This document shows, piece after piece, positions 14,366 to 20,524 of a DNA stretch of 20,524 nt. The position numbers and the translations under genes are program-made. Numbering within the stretch: position 1 is the first letter of the stretch; every line of letters begins with the position of its first letter. Origin of the DNA: Bifidobacterium breve (lineage in GTDB: Bacteria; Actinomycetota; Acidimicrobiia; Acidimicrobiales; Ilumatobacteraceae); contig CAMDER010000013.1 of assembly GCA_945896935.1 (NCBI GenBank), forward strand, positions 1-20,524, in the 5' to 3' direction. The notes beneath the pieces were generated by a model that saw only the letters and a program-made list of their open reading frames with translations, was not told the DNA's origin and did no database searches.

Positions 14366-15148
14366 TCATCGTCGTTGAATACGTCGCAAAACTCGATCTG
14401 TAAACCACAACTTCACCACAAGACTAAATGCCTCACCGATGATGTGGTGCGTCAACTTTGATTCACCAACAACTCGATCGGTAAATAGAATCGGGACTTC
14501 GACGATGCGACCACCGCATCGAACTGCACGATGCGACATCTCGACTTGGAAGCCGTAACCCTCGGCTTGAACACTTGCATAATCCATACGTTCAAGAATT
14601 GATTTTGAATAAGCCCGGTACCCACTGGTCGCGTCGTTAATCGCAAGACCCAACATGCCAGCGGCAAATCGGTTTCCCCAACGGGACAAGAAGTGTCTCA
14701 ATGGTGGCCAGTTTTCAATTCGTCCACCTGGGATGTACCGACTGCCAAGCGCTGCGTCCGCACCCATATCAACAACCGAAACGATGGCCGGTAAATACAT
14801 TGGGTTATGAGAGAGGTCAGCGTCCATCTGCACACAAATCGTTGCACCCGATTCAAGGGCAACGGCAAAACCGTCACGATAGGCAGCACCAAGTCCGGCT
14901 TTATTTTGTCGCCGATGAACTTTGACAAACCCCGAAAAGTTCGCCGGAAGTTTGGTCGCGATCGTGTCCACCAGATCTGCAGTTCCGTCAGGACTGTTGT
15001 CGTCAACGACCAAAATGGATGCATCTGGCAAAACATCCATGACTCCGGCGATCACAGTTGCGATATTCCCTACTTCGTTATAGGTCGGTATCACCACAAC
15101 CACGCGCCGCACCGGGAGAACTTTGTCGTCAACCGAACCTTGGATCAC
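14366..15148 (-). CDS. Polyprenol-phosphate mannosyltransferase (GT2, DPM1/Ppm1-like)
   Basis: 260 residues. Transfers mannose from GDP-mannose to polyprenol phosphate, giving the membrane donor for protein O-mannosylation and lipoglycans. GT2 motifs: VVVVIPTYNEVGNI (16-29), VVDDNSPDGT (47-56), MDADLSHNP (108-116; DxD metal site), GSRYIPGG, and SGYRAYSK near the acceptor site. There are no C-terminal membrane helices, as in DPM1-type enzymes; the C-terminal fragment KLWFTDRVLRRIQRR is amphipathic. The start is GTG 15148, with TAGGCT six bases upstream as a leaderless -10 candidate. First gene of the mannosyltransferase-dinB-DUF3040 run. The inositol phosphatase on the other side would fit a phosphatidylinositol-mannoside or O-mannosylation context, which is inference. 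Glucose as sugar cannot be excluded. Confidence 0.9.
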   Translation of the reverse strand: MIQGSVDDKVLPVRRVVVVIPTYNEVGNIATVIAGVMDVLPDASILVVDDNSPDGTADLVDTIATKLPANFSGFVKVHRRQNKAGLGAAYRDGFAVALESGATICVQMDADLSHNPMYLPAIVSVVDMGADAALGSRYIPGGRIENWPPLRHFLSRWGNRFAAGMLGLAINDATSGYRAYSKSILERMDYASVQAEGYGFQVEMSHRAVRCGGRIVEVPILFTDRVVGESKLTHHIIGEAFSLVVKLWFTDRVLRRIQRR

Positions 15149-15154
15149 CTCACG

Positions 15155-15164
15155 AGCCTACGAT
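15155..15164. promoter_or_regulatory. Back-to-back leaderless -10 elements
   Basis: Between two divergent GTG starts 22 bp apart, the plus strand has TACGAT (15159-15164), six bases before GTG 15171. The minus strand has TAGGCT (15160-15155), six bases before GTG 15148. The hexamers overlap by two bases. Both fit the TANNNT -10 element of actinobacterial leaderless promoters. Confidence 0.6.
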
Positions 15165-15170
15165 GTAGAC

Positions 15171-15434
15171 GTGACCAATGAACGTCCACTCTCGGCTCTT
15201 CCGTCGCCTTTGGCGCGAATCATCGCCTTTGTTTCGATACTCGTTGGGGGTCTATCTGGAGCACTCATCGGCTACAAACTGGTCGATATTCAATACGACG
15301 GCGTCAGCGCAACACCTCTTGGCCTTGGGCTTGTGATCGGCGCAATCGTGACTGCTGGCGGAACCGCAGTGATTGCAGTGCTCGTTTTACGAGCGAGTGG
15401 CGAATGGCGCGATATCGGAAATATTGAATCATGA
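15171..15434 (+). CDS. Small two-helix membrane protein (87 aa)
   Basis: Function not recognised. From GTG 15171: a short polar N terminus, a hydrophobic helix at about 17-37 (FVSILVGGLSGALIGYKLV), a loop IQYDGVSATPLG, a second helix at about 48-70, and an acidic end EWRDIGNIES. The frame is open from 15123, but the upstream part would overlap the divergent mannosyltransferase. A -10-like TACGAT exactly six bases upstream supports GTG 15171. The stop is 13 bp before the inositol monophosphatase gene, so likely the same transcript. Probably a lineage-specific inner-membrane protein. Confidence 0.75.
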   Translation: MTNERPLSALPSPLARIIAFVSILVGGLSGALIGYKLVDIQYDGVSATPLGLGLVIGAIVTAGGTAVIAVLVLRASGEWRDIGNIES

Positions 15435-15447
15435 ACGATAACCATTC

Positions 15448-16221
15448 ATGACTGATGGTTACACCGCCTTGATGAACGTTGCGGCCCGTCTTGCCCGCAA
15501 CGCTGGCGACTTGGTCTTTGTCGGTCGTCGCAACGGGGTCGGAAACCTACATACAAAGTCATCAGCAACCGACATGGTGACCCAGTGGGATGCCGCCAGC
15601 GAACAACTCATCTTGCAACAACTTGGTCAACTGCGCCCCAATGATTCGATTATCGGAGAAGAAGGAACTCACATCACGGGCACCTCACCATTTACGTGGT
15701 TGGTCGATCCGATTGATGGGACGACAAACTTCCTCTACAACTTGAGTGGATACGCAGTTTCAATCGCTGCTTGTCTCGGAACCGATCCAGTCGCGGCGGC
15801 CGTCTTTCTTCCTGCAACACGTGAACTCTTTGTCGCCGCGAAGGGATATGGGGCTTGGCTCGGTTCAACTCCACTGCACGTCTCAAATTGTGAATCAATA
15901 GAAAATGCCCTCATTGCGACCGGGTTTTCCTACATCTCAACTCGACGAGAGACTCAAGGACAACGAATTGCCCGATTACTGCCACAAGTTCGAGATATTC
16001 GCCGTTGCGGGGCCGCTGCCGCCGATCTTTGTTTTGTCGCGTGCGGGCGAATTGATGCGTACTTCGAGGAAGGCCTTCAACCCTGGGACCTCGCGGCGGG
16101 TCAATTGATCGCTTCTGAGGCTGGCGCCATAGTTTCGGACTTTTCGGGTGGTCCAATCGTTCCCTCGGAAGTCTTAGTGACAACTCCGCGAATTCATTCG
16201 TCGCTGGTCTCATCTTTGTGA
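15448..16221 (+). CDS. Inositol monophosphatase family protein
   Basis: 257 residues. Metal-dependent phosphatase of the IMPase/FBPase/CysQ superfamily. Metal site 1: IIGEEGT (E71, E72) and DPIDGTTNF (D87, D90). Site 2: QPWDLAAGQLIASEAGA (D214). The set is complete, so the enzyme should be active on inositol-1-phosphate or a similar substrate; histidinol-phosphate or PAP phosphatase activity cannot be excluded from sequence. No clear Shine-Dalgarno is seen before ATG 15448. It follows the small membrane protein by 13 bp and precedes the response regulator by about 60 bp. Inositol supply would fit phosphatidylinositol lipids, given the mannosyltransferase nearby. Confidence 0.93.
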   Translation: MTDGYTALMNVAARLARNAGDLVFVGRRNGVGNLHTKSSATDMVTQWDAASEQLILQQLGQLRPNDSIIGEEGTHITGTSPFTWLVDPIDGTTNFLYNLSGYAVSIAACLGTDPVAAAVFLPATRELFVAAKGYGAWLGSTPLHVSNCESIENALIATGFSYISTRRETQGQRIARLLPQVRDIRRCGAAAADLCFVACGRIDAYFEEGLQPWDLAAGQLIASEAGAIVSDFSGGPIVPSEVLVTTPRIHSSLVSSL

Positions 16222-16259
16222 CCCGAATGTCAAGAATCAGCACGCTTGTCCCCGCCGCA

Positions 16260-16285
16260 GCCCTGCCATAGGGCAAGATGTAGTG
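16260..16285 (+). promoter_or_regulatory. Possible promoter and small dyad before the response regulator
   Basis: GCCCT (16260-16264) pairs with AGGGC (16270-16274) across five bases. CAAGAT at 16274-16279 lies six bases before GTG 16286 and resembles a -10 element at A2, A5 and T6. It is a weak signal, consistent with an own, possibly autoregulated, promoter. Confidence 0.3.
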
Positions 16286-16966
16286 GTGGGAACAAGAATC
16301 CTTGCTGTTGAAGATGATGAACGAATTCGCGCCGCGGTCAAGTTGGCGCTTGAAGACGAAGGCTGGACCGTCGACGAAGCCGCAAGTGGCGAAGAAGCCG
16401 CAATTTTATTCCTCCGTCAGCCCGCTGATGTCGTCCTCATCGACATCATGCTGCCCGGAATAGACGGATTCGAATTATGTCGCACCATTCGTCGATCGAG
16501 CGATGTTCCGATCGTGATGGTGACCGCTCGAGCCGACACTCACGATGTTGTCGCTGGTCTTGAAGCCGGAGCAGACGATTACCTCACCAAGCCATTCGCG
16601 CCCAAAGAGCTCTCGGCAAGAATTCGGGCCTTATTGCGCCGAGCCCGTCCCGCTCATCCCGCGCACCCAAAACTCATATTCGGCGACCTTGAGATCATTC
16701 CCGACGAAGGCAAAGTTTTGCGCTCGGGTACCGAACTTCATTTGACGAAAACAGAATTCAGATTGTTATGTGAACTCGCACAAAACCCCGGACGGGTTTT
16801 TAGTCGTGAACATCTTCTCGATCATGTGTGGGGCTACGGATACTTTGGCGATGGACGTCTTGTCGATGTTCATATCCGGCGACTTCGCACAAAAGTTGAA
16901 AGTGATTCTGCCAACCCGCGTCACGTCGTGACGGTACGTGGCCTTGGTTATCGTTTACAGGCTTGA
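16283..16966 (+). CDS. OmpR-family response regulator (MtrA-like)
   Basis: 227 residues. Receiver domain (5-118): acidic pair D11/D12, phospho-acceptor D54 in VLIDIMLPGIDG, T81 and K103 in LTKPFAPKEL. Winged-helix DNA-binding domain (about 128-227) with LTKTEFRLL, VFSREHLLDHVWGY, LVDVHIRRLRTKVE and the final VRGLGYRLQA. The wording is close to MtrA, and the next genes are a two-helix sensor kinase and a GerMN lipoprotein, as in mtrA-mtrB-lpqB. It probably controls envelope or division genes. Two GTG codons (16283, 16286) are possible starts; the second has a -10-like hexamer at leaderless distance. The kinase begins 4-7 bp after the stop. Confidence 0.93.
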   Translation: MVGTRILAVEDDERIRAAVKLALEDEGWTVDEAASGEEAAILFLRQPADVVLIDIMLPGIDGFELCRTIRRSSDVPIVMVTARADTHDVVAGLEAGADDYLTKPFAPKELSARIRALLRRARPAHPAHPKLIFGDLEIIPDEGKVLRSGTELHLTKTEFRLLCELAQNPGRVFSREHLLDHVWGYGYFGDGRLVDVHIRRLRTKVESDSANPRHVVTVRGLGYRLQA

Positions 16967-16972
16967 TACTTG

Positions 16973-18439
16973 GTGACAATCGAGCCAGACATGATCGAGT
17001 CGCCGGCACCCAAGGCTCGTTCCATGAGATCAGATGGTCCGTCCCGCCGTTGGCATATTCGCCCGATGGGATTACGTAGTCGAATTCTTTTGACTTTTGG
17101 CCTCGGCAGTTTGGCATTATCGCTCTTTTTGGCGCTTGCGACTTTTAATTTCACCCGTTCAAATTTGGTAGACGAACGTACAGGAAGCGCTATTGATCAA
17201 ACGTATGCCAATGCTTCGCGGCTTGCTGTTGATCTCCAATCAAATCCCACCAACATCCAAACTGTGCTCGAGAGACTTGGGGCCGATCGCCCGCTGGTTT
17301 ATTTTCGGGGAACTTGGACGGGAAATGACGCACGTTTTTCATCGTCCGTCATCCCACCTTCTTTGCTAAACGCAGTCCTACAAAATCGTCAACCAACAAC
17401 AATGCGGATTGAAGTTGACAACGAATTAGTCCTCGCCGTCGGAGTGCCGATTGATTCGGTGGACGCAGCTTATTTTGAATTTCCTTCGGTCGATGACGTG
17501 CGTTCAACGCTGAACAGCGTCAACCTTGCTCTCATTCTCGCCGCGGGCATCACAACTCTTCTCGGCATAGTTCTTGGAGCCATCGCGGCTTCACGGGCCG
17601 TTCGACCACTGACCGCCGCTAGTCAGGCCGCACAGGCCATCGCCGGCGGACGACTTGATACACGTCTTGCAGAAACCGAAGACCCCGACCTTGCAGTACT
17701 CACGTCCTCATTCAACGACATGGCGAGTGCATTACAGTTGCGCGTTGAACGTGACACTCGTTTTACGTCTGATGTCAGTCATGAATTGCGATCTCCGCTT
17801 ATGACTCTCGCCGCGTCAGTCGAAGTGATGCAAGCCCGCCGCGACGAGATGCCCGAGCGCGCTCAAGTCGCACTCGATCTACTCGTTGCTGATGTTGCCC
17901 GGTTCCAGGGACTCGTTGAGGACTTACTAGAAATTTCACGCTTTGATGCTGGCGGAATTCGACTCAATGTTGATGAATTACTAGTGGGCGAATTTGTGCG
18001 TCAAGCGGTCGCTATCAGCAGTGCTCCGGATACGCGAATTTTGGTTGCCGAAATCGCCGAAGAAATGATGATCAAGGGAGACCGTCGCCGCCTCGCTCGA
18101 GTCGTCGCCAACCTCATTGATAATGGCCGGGCATACGGCGGTGGCGAACTTGAGGTATCGGTGTTTGTCCCCGATGACGAAGATCCTCCCTCACAAATTT
18201 GGATCACCGTCGAAGATCATGGGCCTGGTGTTCCTCAGGATGAAAGAGATCTCATATTTGAACGGTTTGCGCGCGGATCAATTGCCGGGCGGCGTAGCGG
18301 ATCCGAAGGTGCCGGACTCGGACTCGCACTAGTTGACGAACACATCAAACTGCACCGCGGACGGGTGTGGGTTGAAGATCGTCTTGATGGTCAAGATGGT
18401 GCCTGCTTCATCATTGAGTTACCAGCGGAGCGGGTGTGA
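16973..18439 (+). CDS. Sensor histidine kinase (MtrB-like)
   Basis: 488 residues from GTG 16973 (TTG 16970 is just upstream). Cytoplasmic N terminus, membrane helix about 38-60, extracytoplasmic sensor about 62-182, second helix about 185-207, HAMP (208-258), HisKA with the phospho-acceptor His in SDVSHELRSPL (H270), and HATPase with N-box NLIDN (380-384), G1 VEDHGPG and G2 GAGLGLALV. All ATP-binding boxes are present. Partner of the adjacent response regulator. It is shorter than mycobacterial MtrB, mainly in the sensor and C terminus. The stop overlaps the start of the lipoprotein gene. Assignment to MtrB rests on synteny and general layout. Confidence 0.92.
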   Translation: MTIEPDMIESPAPKARSMRSDGPSRRWHIRPMGLRSRILLTFGLGSLALSLFLALATFNFTRSNLVDERTGSAIDQTYANASRLAVDLQSNPTNIQTVLERLGADRPLVYFRGTWTGNDARFSSSVIPPSLLNAVLQNRQPTTMRIEVDNELVLAVGVPIDSVDAAYFEFPSVDDVRSTLNSVNLALILAAGITTLLGIVLGAIAASRAVRPLTAASQAAQAIAGGRLDTRLAETEDPDLAVLTSSFNDMASALQLRVERDTRFTSDVSHELRSPLMTLAASVEVMQARRDEMPERAQVALDLLVADVARFQGLVEDLLEISRFDAGGIRLNVDELLVGEFVRQAVAISSAPDTRILVAEIAEEMMIKGDRRRLARVVANLIDNGRAYGGGELEVSVFVPDDEDPPSQIWITVEDHGPGVPQDERDLIFERFARGSIAGRRSGSEGAGLGLALVDEHIKLHRGRVWVEDRLDGQDGACFIIELPAERV

Positions 18440-19071
18440 TGATGAGCGGCCAAAAATTACATGTCATGCGCAGCCTGATCGGTACTGCGCTTTTCATCGC
18501 ATTTGTTTCTGCTTGCTCATTCGGGCCCGAAAGTAAATCGCAAATGATTCCCGAATCACAGCAGCAAAATCTGAATGAGGCGACTTCTTCGAACGAGGTG
18601 GGCGCCGGATTCGGACGCGTCTACTTACAGCGAACCGAAAGTACTGGTGGCTCGATTCTCACCGGCGTACAACGCAATATCTCAAGCGATCCCTTTGACA
18701 TCGTTCAGGTGCTGCTCAGTGGCCCCACCAAAGCCGAGCAGGATGCCGGACTTCGCAGCGCCATCCCCTCGTCTACTGAAGTGTTATCTGCCCGTTATAT
18801 TGCCAGTGATTTGGTGAAGGTTGATCTCACTAATGAAATCTTCACAGCAACCGGTGATGATCTTGTCTCATCAGTCGCCCAGATTGTTCTCACCCTGTGC
18901 GACATCTCTGGCATTGAGCGAGTCATCATCGTTGTGAGCGGACAGGTCAATGAGTGGCCCAAAGGGGACGGATCGCTGACGTCGCAACCCTTAACTGCCT
19001 ATGACTTTCCAGGTCGAGCCATCAGCAGCCAACCAGCTTTCCCGGCCATTGTCAATACGCTCAACAACTAA
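18439..19071 (+). CDS. GerMN-domain lipoprotein (short LpqB-like)
   Basis: 210 residues from ATG 18439, which shares one base with the kinase stop; GTG 18436 and ATG 18442 are alternatives. GGAG lies eight bases upstream. Lipoprotein signal with lipobox VSAC (Cys at 26). The remaining part is a single GerMN-type domain: VYLQRTESTGG, then DPFDIVQVLLSGPTKAEQDAG with the conserved LL-GP, IPSSTEV, VKVDLTNEI, and AQIVLTL. LpqB, the partner of MtrAB in actinobacteria, has a GerMN domain plus a large C-terminal beta-propeller; here only the first part exists. The stop is 13 bp from the convergent phosphofructokinase. Confidence 0.85.
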   Translation: MMSGQKLHVMRSLIGTALFIAFVSACSFGPESKSQMIPESQQQNLNEATSSNEVGAGFGRVYLQRTESTGGSILTGVQRNISSDPFDIVQVLLSGPTKAEQDAGLRSAIPSSTEVLSARYIASDLVKVDLTNEIFTATGDDLVSSVAQIVLTLCDISGIERVIIVVSGQVNEWPKGDGSLTSQPLTAYDFPGRAISSQPAFPAIVNTLNN

Positions 19072-19084
19072 TCAGTCTCAAGTA

Positions 19085-20119
19085 TTAGCCAAAGAAAACT
19101 GAGCCGATTTCGTGGAAGAGATTCATGTCAATTGGGCGCTCTTTATTCACTACTTCGCTCAATGGCACCGTCGTGACCTGAGACGAACGCAGTGCGACCA
19201 TATGGCCAACCGCACCGTTGTGCAACGCGTCTACGGCCGCTAACCCAAATCGGGTTGACAGAATTCGGTCGTAAGCAGTCGGCGTACCGCCGCGCTGCAC
19301 ATGGCCAATCTGTACAACTCGTGATTCATAGCCGGTACGAGATTCAATTTCTTGAGCGATCGTCGCACAAATTCCGCCGTATCGCGGTCGCCCAATTTGG
19401 TCATGTTCGTATTCAGGCAACTTCATCGTTCCTGGTATTGGCTGAGCACCTTCTGCAACAACCACAATTGATGCATACCGACCTCCCCTGTGGCGGCTGG
19501 CAACTTGTTCGCAGACTTTGCTGATGTCAAAGGGTTCTTCTGGAACCAAAATCGCCGTCGCTCCACCAGCAATACCGGCATACAACGCGATCCACCCGGT
19601 GTCTCGTCCCATGAGTTCAACGACCATGACTCGGTCGTGGCTTTCGGCGGTTGTATGTAGGCGATCAATTGCATCAGTGGCAATTTGAACCGCCGTGTGA
19701 AACCCAAATGTGAGGTCGGTTCCAAAAACATCGTTATCAATGGTTTTCGGAACTCCAATCATCGGCAACCCAGTTTGTTCAAAGATCAACGATGCCACCG
19801 TCAACGATCCATTTCCACCGATGACTATGAGCCCATCAAGCTTTTGTTCGGCAAAGCATTTCTGCACCAGATCAATTCCATCAGTGGTGTCAAACGGGCT
19901 CCCGCGACGGGTACCCAAGATCGTTCCCCCTCGCGGCAAGAGTCCTCGAACGTCACTTTCGTGCAGCGAAATAAAACGTTGCTCCATGACTCCATCCCAC
20001 GAATCGAGGAATCCCAAGAATTCGTCGTGGTAAGAGGCGATACCTTTACGGACAACCGCTCGGATCACCGCGTTCAATCCCGGGCAATCGCCTCCGCCAG
20101 TCATGATTCCGATGCGCAT
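19085..20119 (-). CDS. pfkA: 6-phosphofructokinase
   Basis: 344 residues. Phosphorylates fructose-6-phosphate, the committed glycolytic step. N-terminal MTGGGDCPGLNAVIRA (6-21), LGTRRGSP (68-75), IGGNGSLT (100-107), GVPKTIDND (122-130; catalytic D128), ELMGRDTGWIAL, and HVQRGGTPTAYDR near the C terminus. Gly at 104 points to ATP rather than pyrophosphate as donor, while Lys at 125 is the actinobacterial mixed type. Odd: position 103 is Asn (AAT), where E. coli has the Mg-binding Asp and many actinobacteria have Glu. ATG 20119 has TAGGCT exactly six bases upstream, indicating a leaderless message. It diverges from a small membrane protein. Confidence 0.95.
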   Translation of the reverse strand: MRIGIMTGGGDCPGLNAVIRAVVRKGIASYHDEFLGFLDSWDGVMEQRFISLHESDVRGLLPRGGTILGTRRGSPFDTTDGIDLVQKCFAEQKLDGLIVIGGNGSLTVASLIFEQTGLPMIGVPKTIDNDVFGTDLTFGFHTAVQIATDAIDRLHTTAESHDRVMVVELMGRDTGWIALYAGIAGGATAILVPEEPFDISKVCEQVASRHRGGRYASIVVVAEGAQPIPGTMKLPEYEHDQIGRPRYGGICATIAQEIESRTGYESRVVQIGHVQRGGTPTAYDRILSTRFGLAAVDALHNGAVGHMVALRSSQVTTVPLSEVVNKERPIDMNLFHEIGSVFFG

Positions 20120-20125
20120 CTTGTC

Positions 20126-20144
20126 AGCCTAGGCATGAAACAAT
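20126..20144. promoter_or_regulatory. Divergent leaderless promoters, pfkA / membrane protein
   Basis: On the minus strand TAGGCT (20131-20126) is six bases before the pfkA ATG; it is the same hexamer at the same distance as at the mannosyltransferase. On the plus strand AACAAT (20139-20144) is six bases before ATG 20151 and matches TATAAT at four positions. GCCTAGGC at the minus-strand element is an 8-bp palindrome. Confidence 0.55.
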
Positions 20145-20150
20145 GCATGA

Positions 20151-20524
20151 ATGGCTTGGGATTCAACAAGAACCGTCAACTGGGCACGACTGACTCGTGA
20201 ATGGCTTGTGTACGCAGTCGTAATGGCTGGCGTTTTCTTGATCTTCCTGCGGGACAATGTCTCTGCTGGTTCAGTCGCGGGACTCGCAGCGTCATTCCCG
20301 ATGTATCTGATCTTTGGCGCAGTACTCGCCAAGATGGGTTACCAGCGCAAGACACTCAGTGATCTACGCCGTGAGACACCTGCTCGCACTCCCCGATCGA
20401 GTCGGCAATCATCAAGCAGTACTCATGCATCGACTTCACAACCAAATCGAAGCCGTCCCGCTCCAACGAGCCGTACAACGACTGGCCCCTCGCAGTTTCG
20501 TTCAAACAAGCGCAAAAAAAGATA
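20151..20524 (+). CDS. Small membrane protein with basic Ser/Thr/Arg tail (right edge)
   Basis: Function not recognised. ATG 20151 opens a frame of 124 codons to the window end, where the last two bases are TA, so a stop may follow immediately. Residues 1-17 are polar (MAWDSTRTVNWARLTRE); two hydrophobic helices lie at about 18-33 and 41-61; then KMGYQRKTLSDLRRE and a tail of about 50 residues rich in Ser, Thr, Arg and Pro that ends in a Lys/Arg cluster (RSNKRKKR). An in-frame TGA just before the ATG limits the start, and a -10-like hexamer six bases upstream supports it. Such basic tails could bind RNA, DNA or acidic lipids; this is a guess. Confidence 0.7.
   Translation, partial: MAWDSTRTVNWARLTREWLVYAVVMAGVFLIFLRDNVSAGSVAGLAASFPMYLIFGAVLAKMGYQRKTLSDLRRETPARTPRSSRQSSSSTHASTSQPNRSRPAPTSRTTTGPSQFRSNKRKKR

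Noticed and set aside
15430..15450. CATGAA / TTCATG inverted repeat before the inositol phosphatase gene
   Set aside because: Six-base arms across nine bases can arise by chance; no T run, no promoter link.
19066..19090. CTAAT / ATTAG dyad between the lipoprotein and pfkA stops
   Set aside because: Five-bp AT-rich arms are too weak for a terminator; both arms include stop codons, which explains the symmetry.
1..20524. CRISPR arrays, tRNA or rRNA genes, insertion sequences, prophage
   Set aside because: No regularly spaced repeats, cloverleaf-like segments, transposase or phage proteins were seen by reading; small RNAs cannot be excluded.

Overview
The window looks like a piece of a chromosome from an actinobacterium of moderate base composition (about half G+C by eye). 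The class Acidimicrobiia is my best guess. Supporting signs are the mraZ-rsmH-ftsL-ftsI order, a response regulator / sensor kinase / GerMN lipoprotein trio resembling MtrA-MtrB-LpqB, a DUF3040 protein, a polyprenol-phosphate mannosyltransferase, an actinobacterial-style transglutaminase, and many GTG/TTG starts, several apparently leaderless. The taxonomy is inference from gene content only. I see no mobile element, tRNA, rRNA or CRISPR array, and coding density is very high.

Layout. (1) 1-2696, minus strand: start of the division/cell-wall cluster, mraZ > rsmH > ftsL-like > ftsI (cut by the window edge), with overlapping junctions. It is preceded at 2697-2936 by a G-rich control region holding a promoter, MraZ-type boxes and a perfect inverted repeat. 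(2) 2937-4577, plus: a secreted protein with four peptidoglycan-binding repeats and an M23 (LytM) domain, diverging from mraZ. (3) 4574-8183, minus: ROK sugar kinase > acyl-CoA dehydrogenase > small conserved protein > HNH nuclease > lipoate-ligase-fold protein. (4) 8218-12637, plus: MoxR ATPase > DUF58 > membrane transglutaminase. (5) 12647-15148, minus: polyprenol-phosphate mannosyltransferase > DNA polymerase IV > DUF3040. (6) 15171-19071, plus: small membrane protein > inositol monophosphatase family > response regulator > sensor kinase > GerMN lipoprotein. (7) 19085-20119, minus: 6-phosphofructokinase. (8) 20151 to the edge, plus: small two-helix membrane protein with a basic tail.

How it fits together. 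Much of the window concerns the cell envelope and division: septal synthesis (FtsL, FtsI), transcriptional control of that cluster (MraZ), wall remodelling (M23 protein), the MoxR/DUF58/transglutaminase set, mannolipid supply (mannosyltransferase, inositol phosphatase) and an MtrAB-like envelope-sensing system. The rest is central metabolism (ROK kinase, phosphofructokinase, acyl-CoA dehydrogenase, lipoylation) and DNA damage tolerance.

I did not find a convincing new defence or mobile system. The most notable signals are the compact mraZ control region, which combines 10-bp-spaced boxes, a four-run G tract and an 11-bp inverted repeat; a recurring leaderless design (TANNNT-like hexamer exactly 6 nt before the start codon) at three divergent gene pairs; a phosphofructokinase with Asn at the metal-binding Asp position; and a shortened LpqB-like lipoprotein in an MtrAB-like operon.
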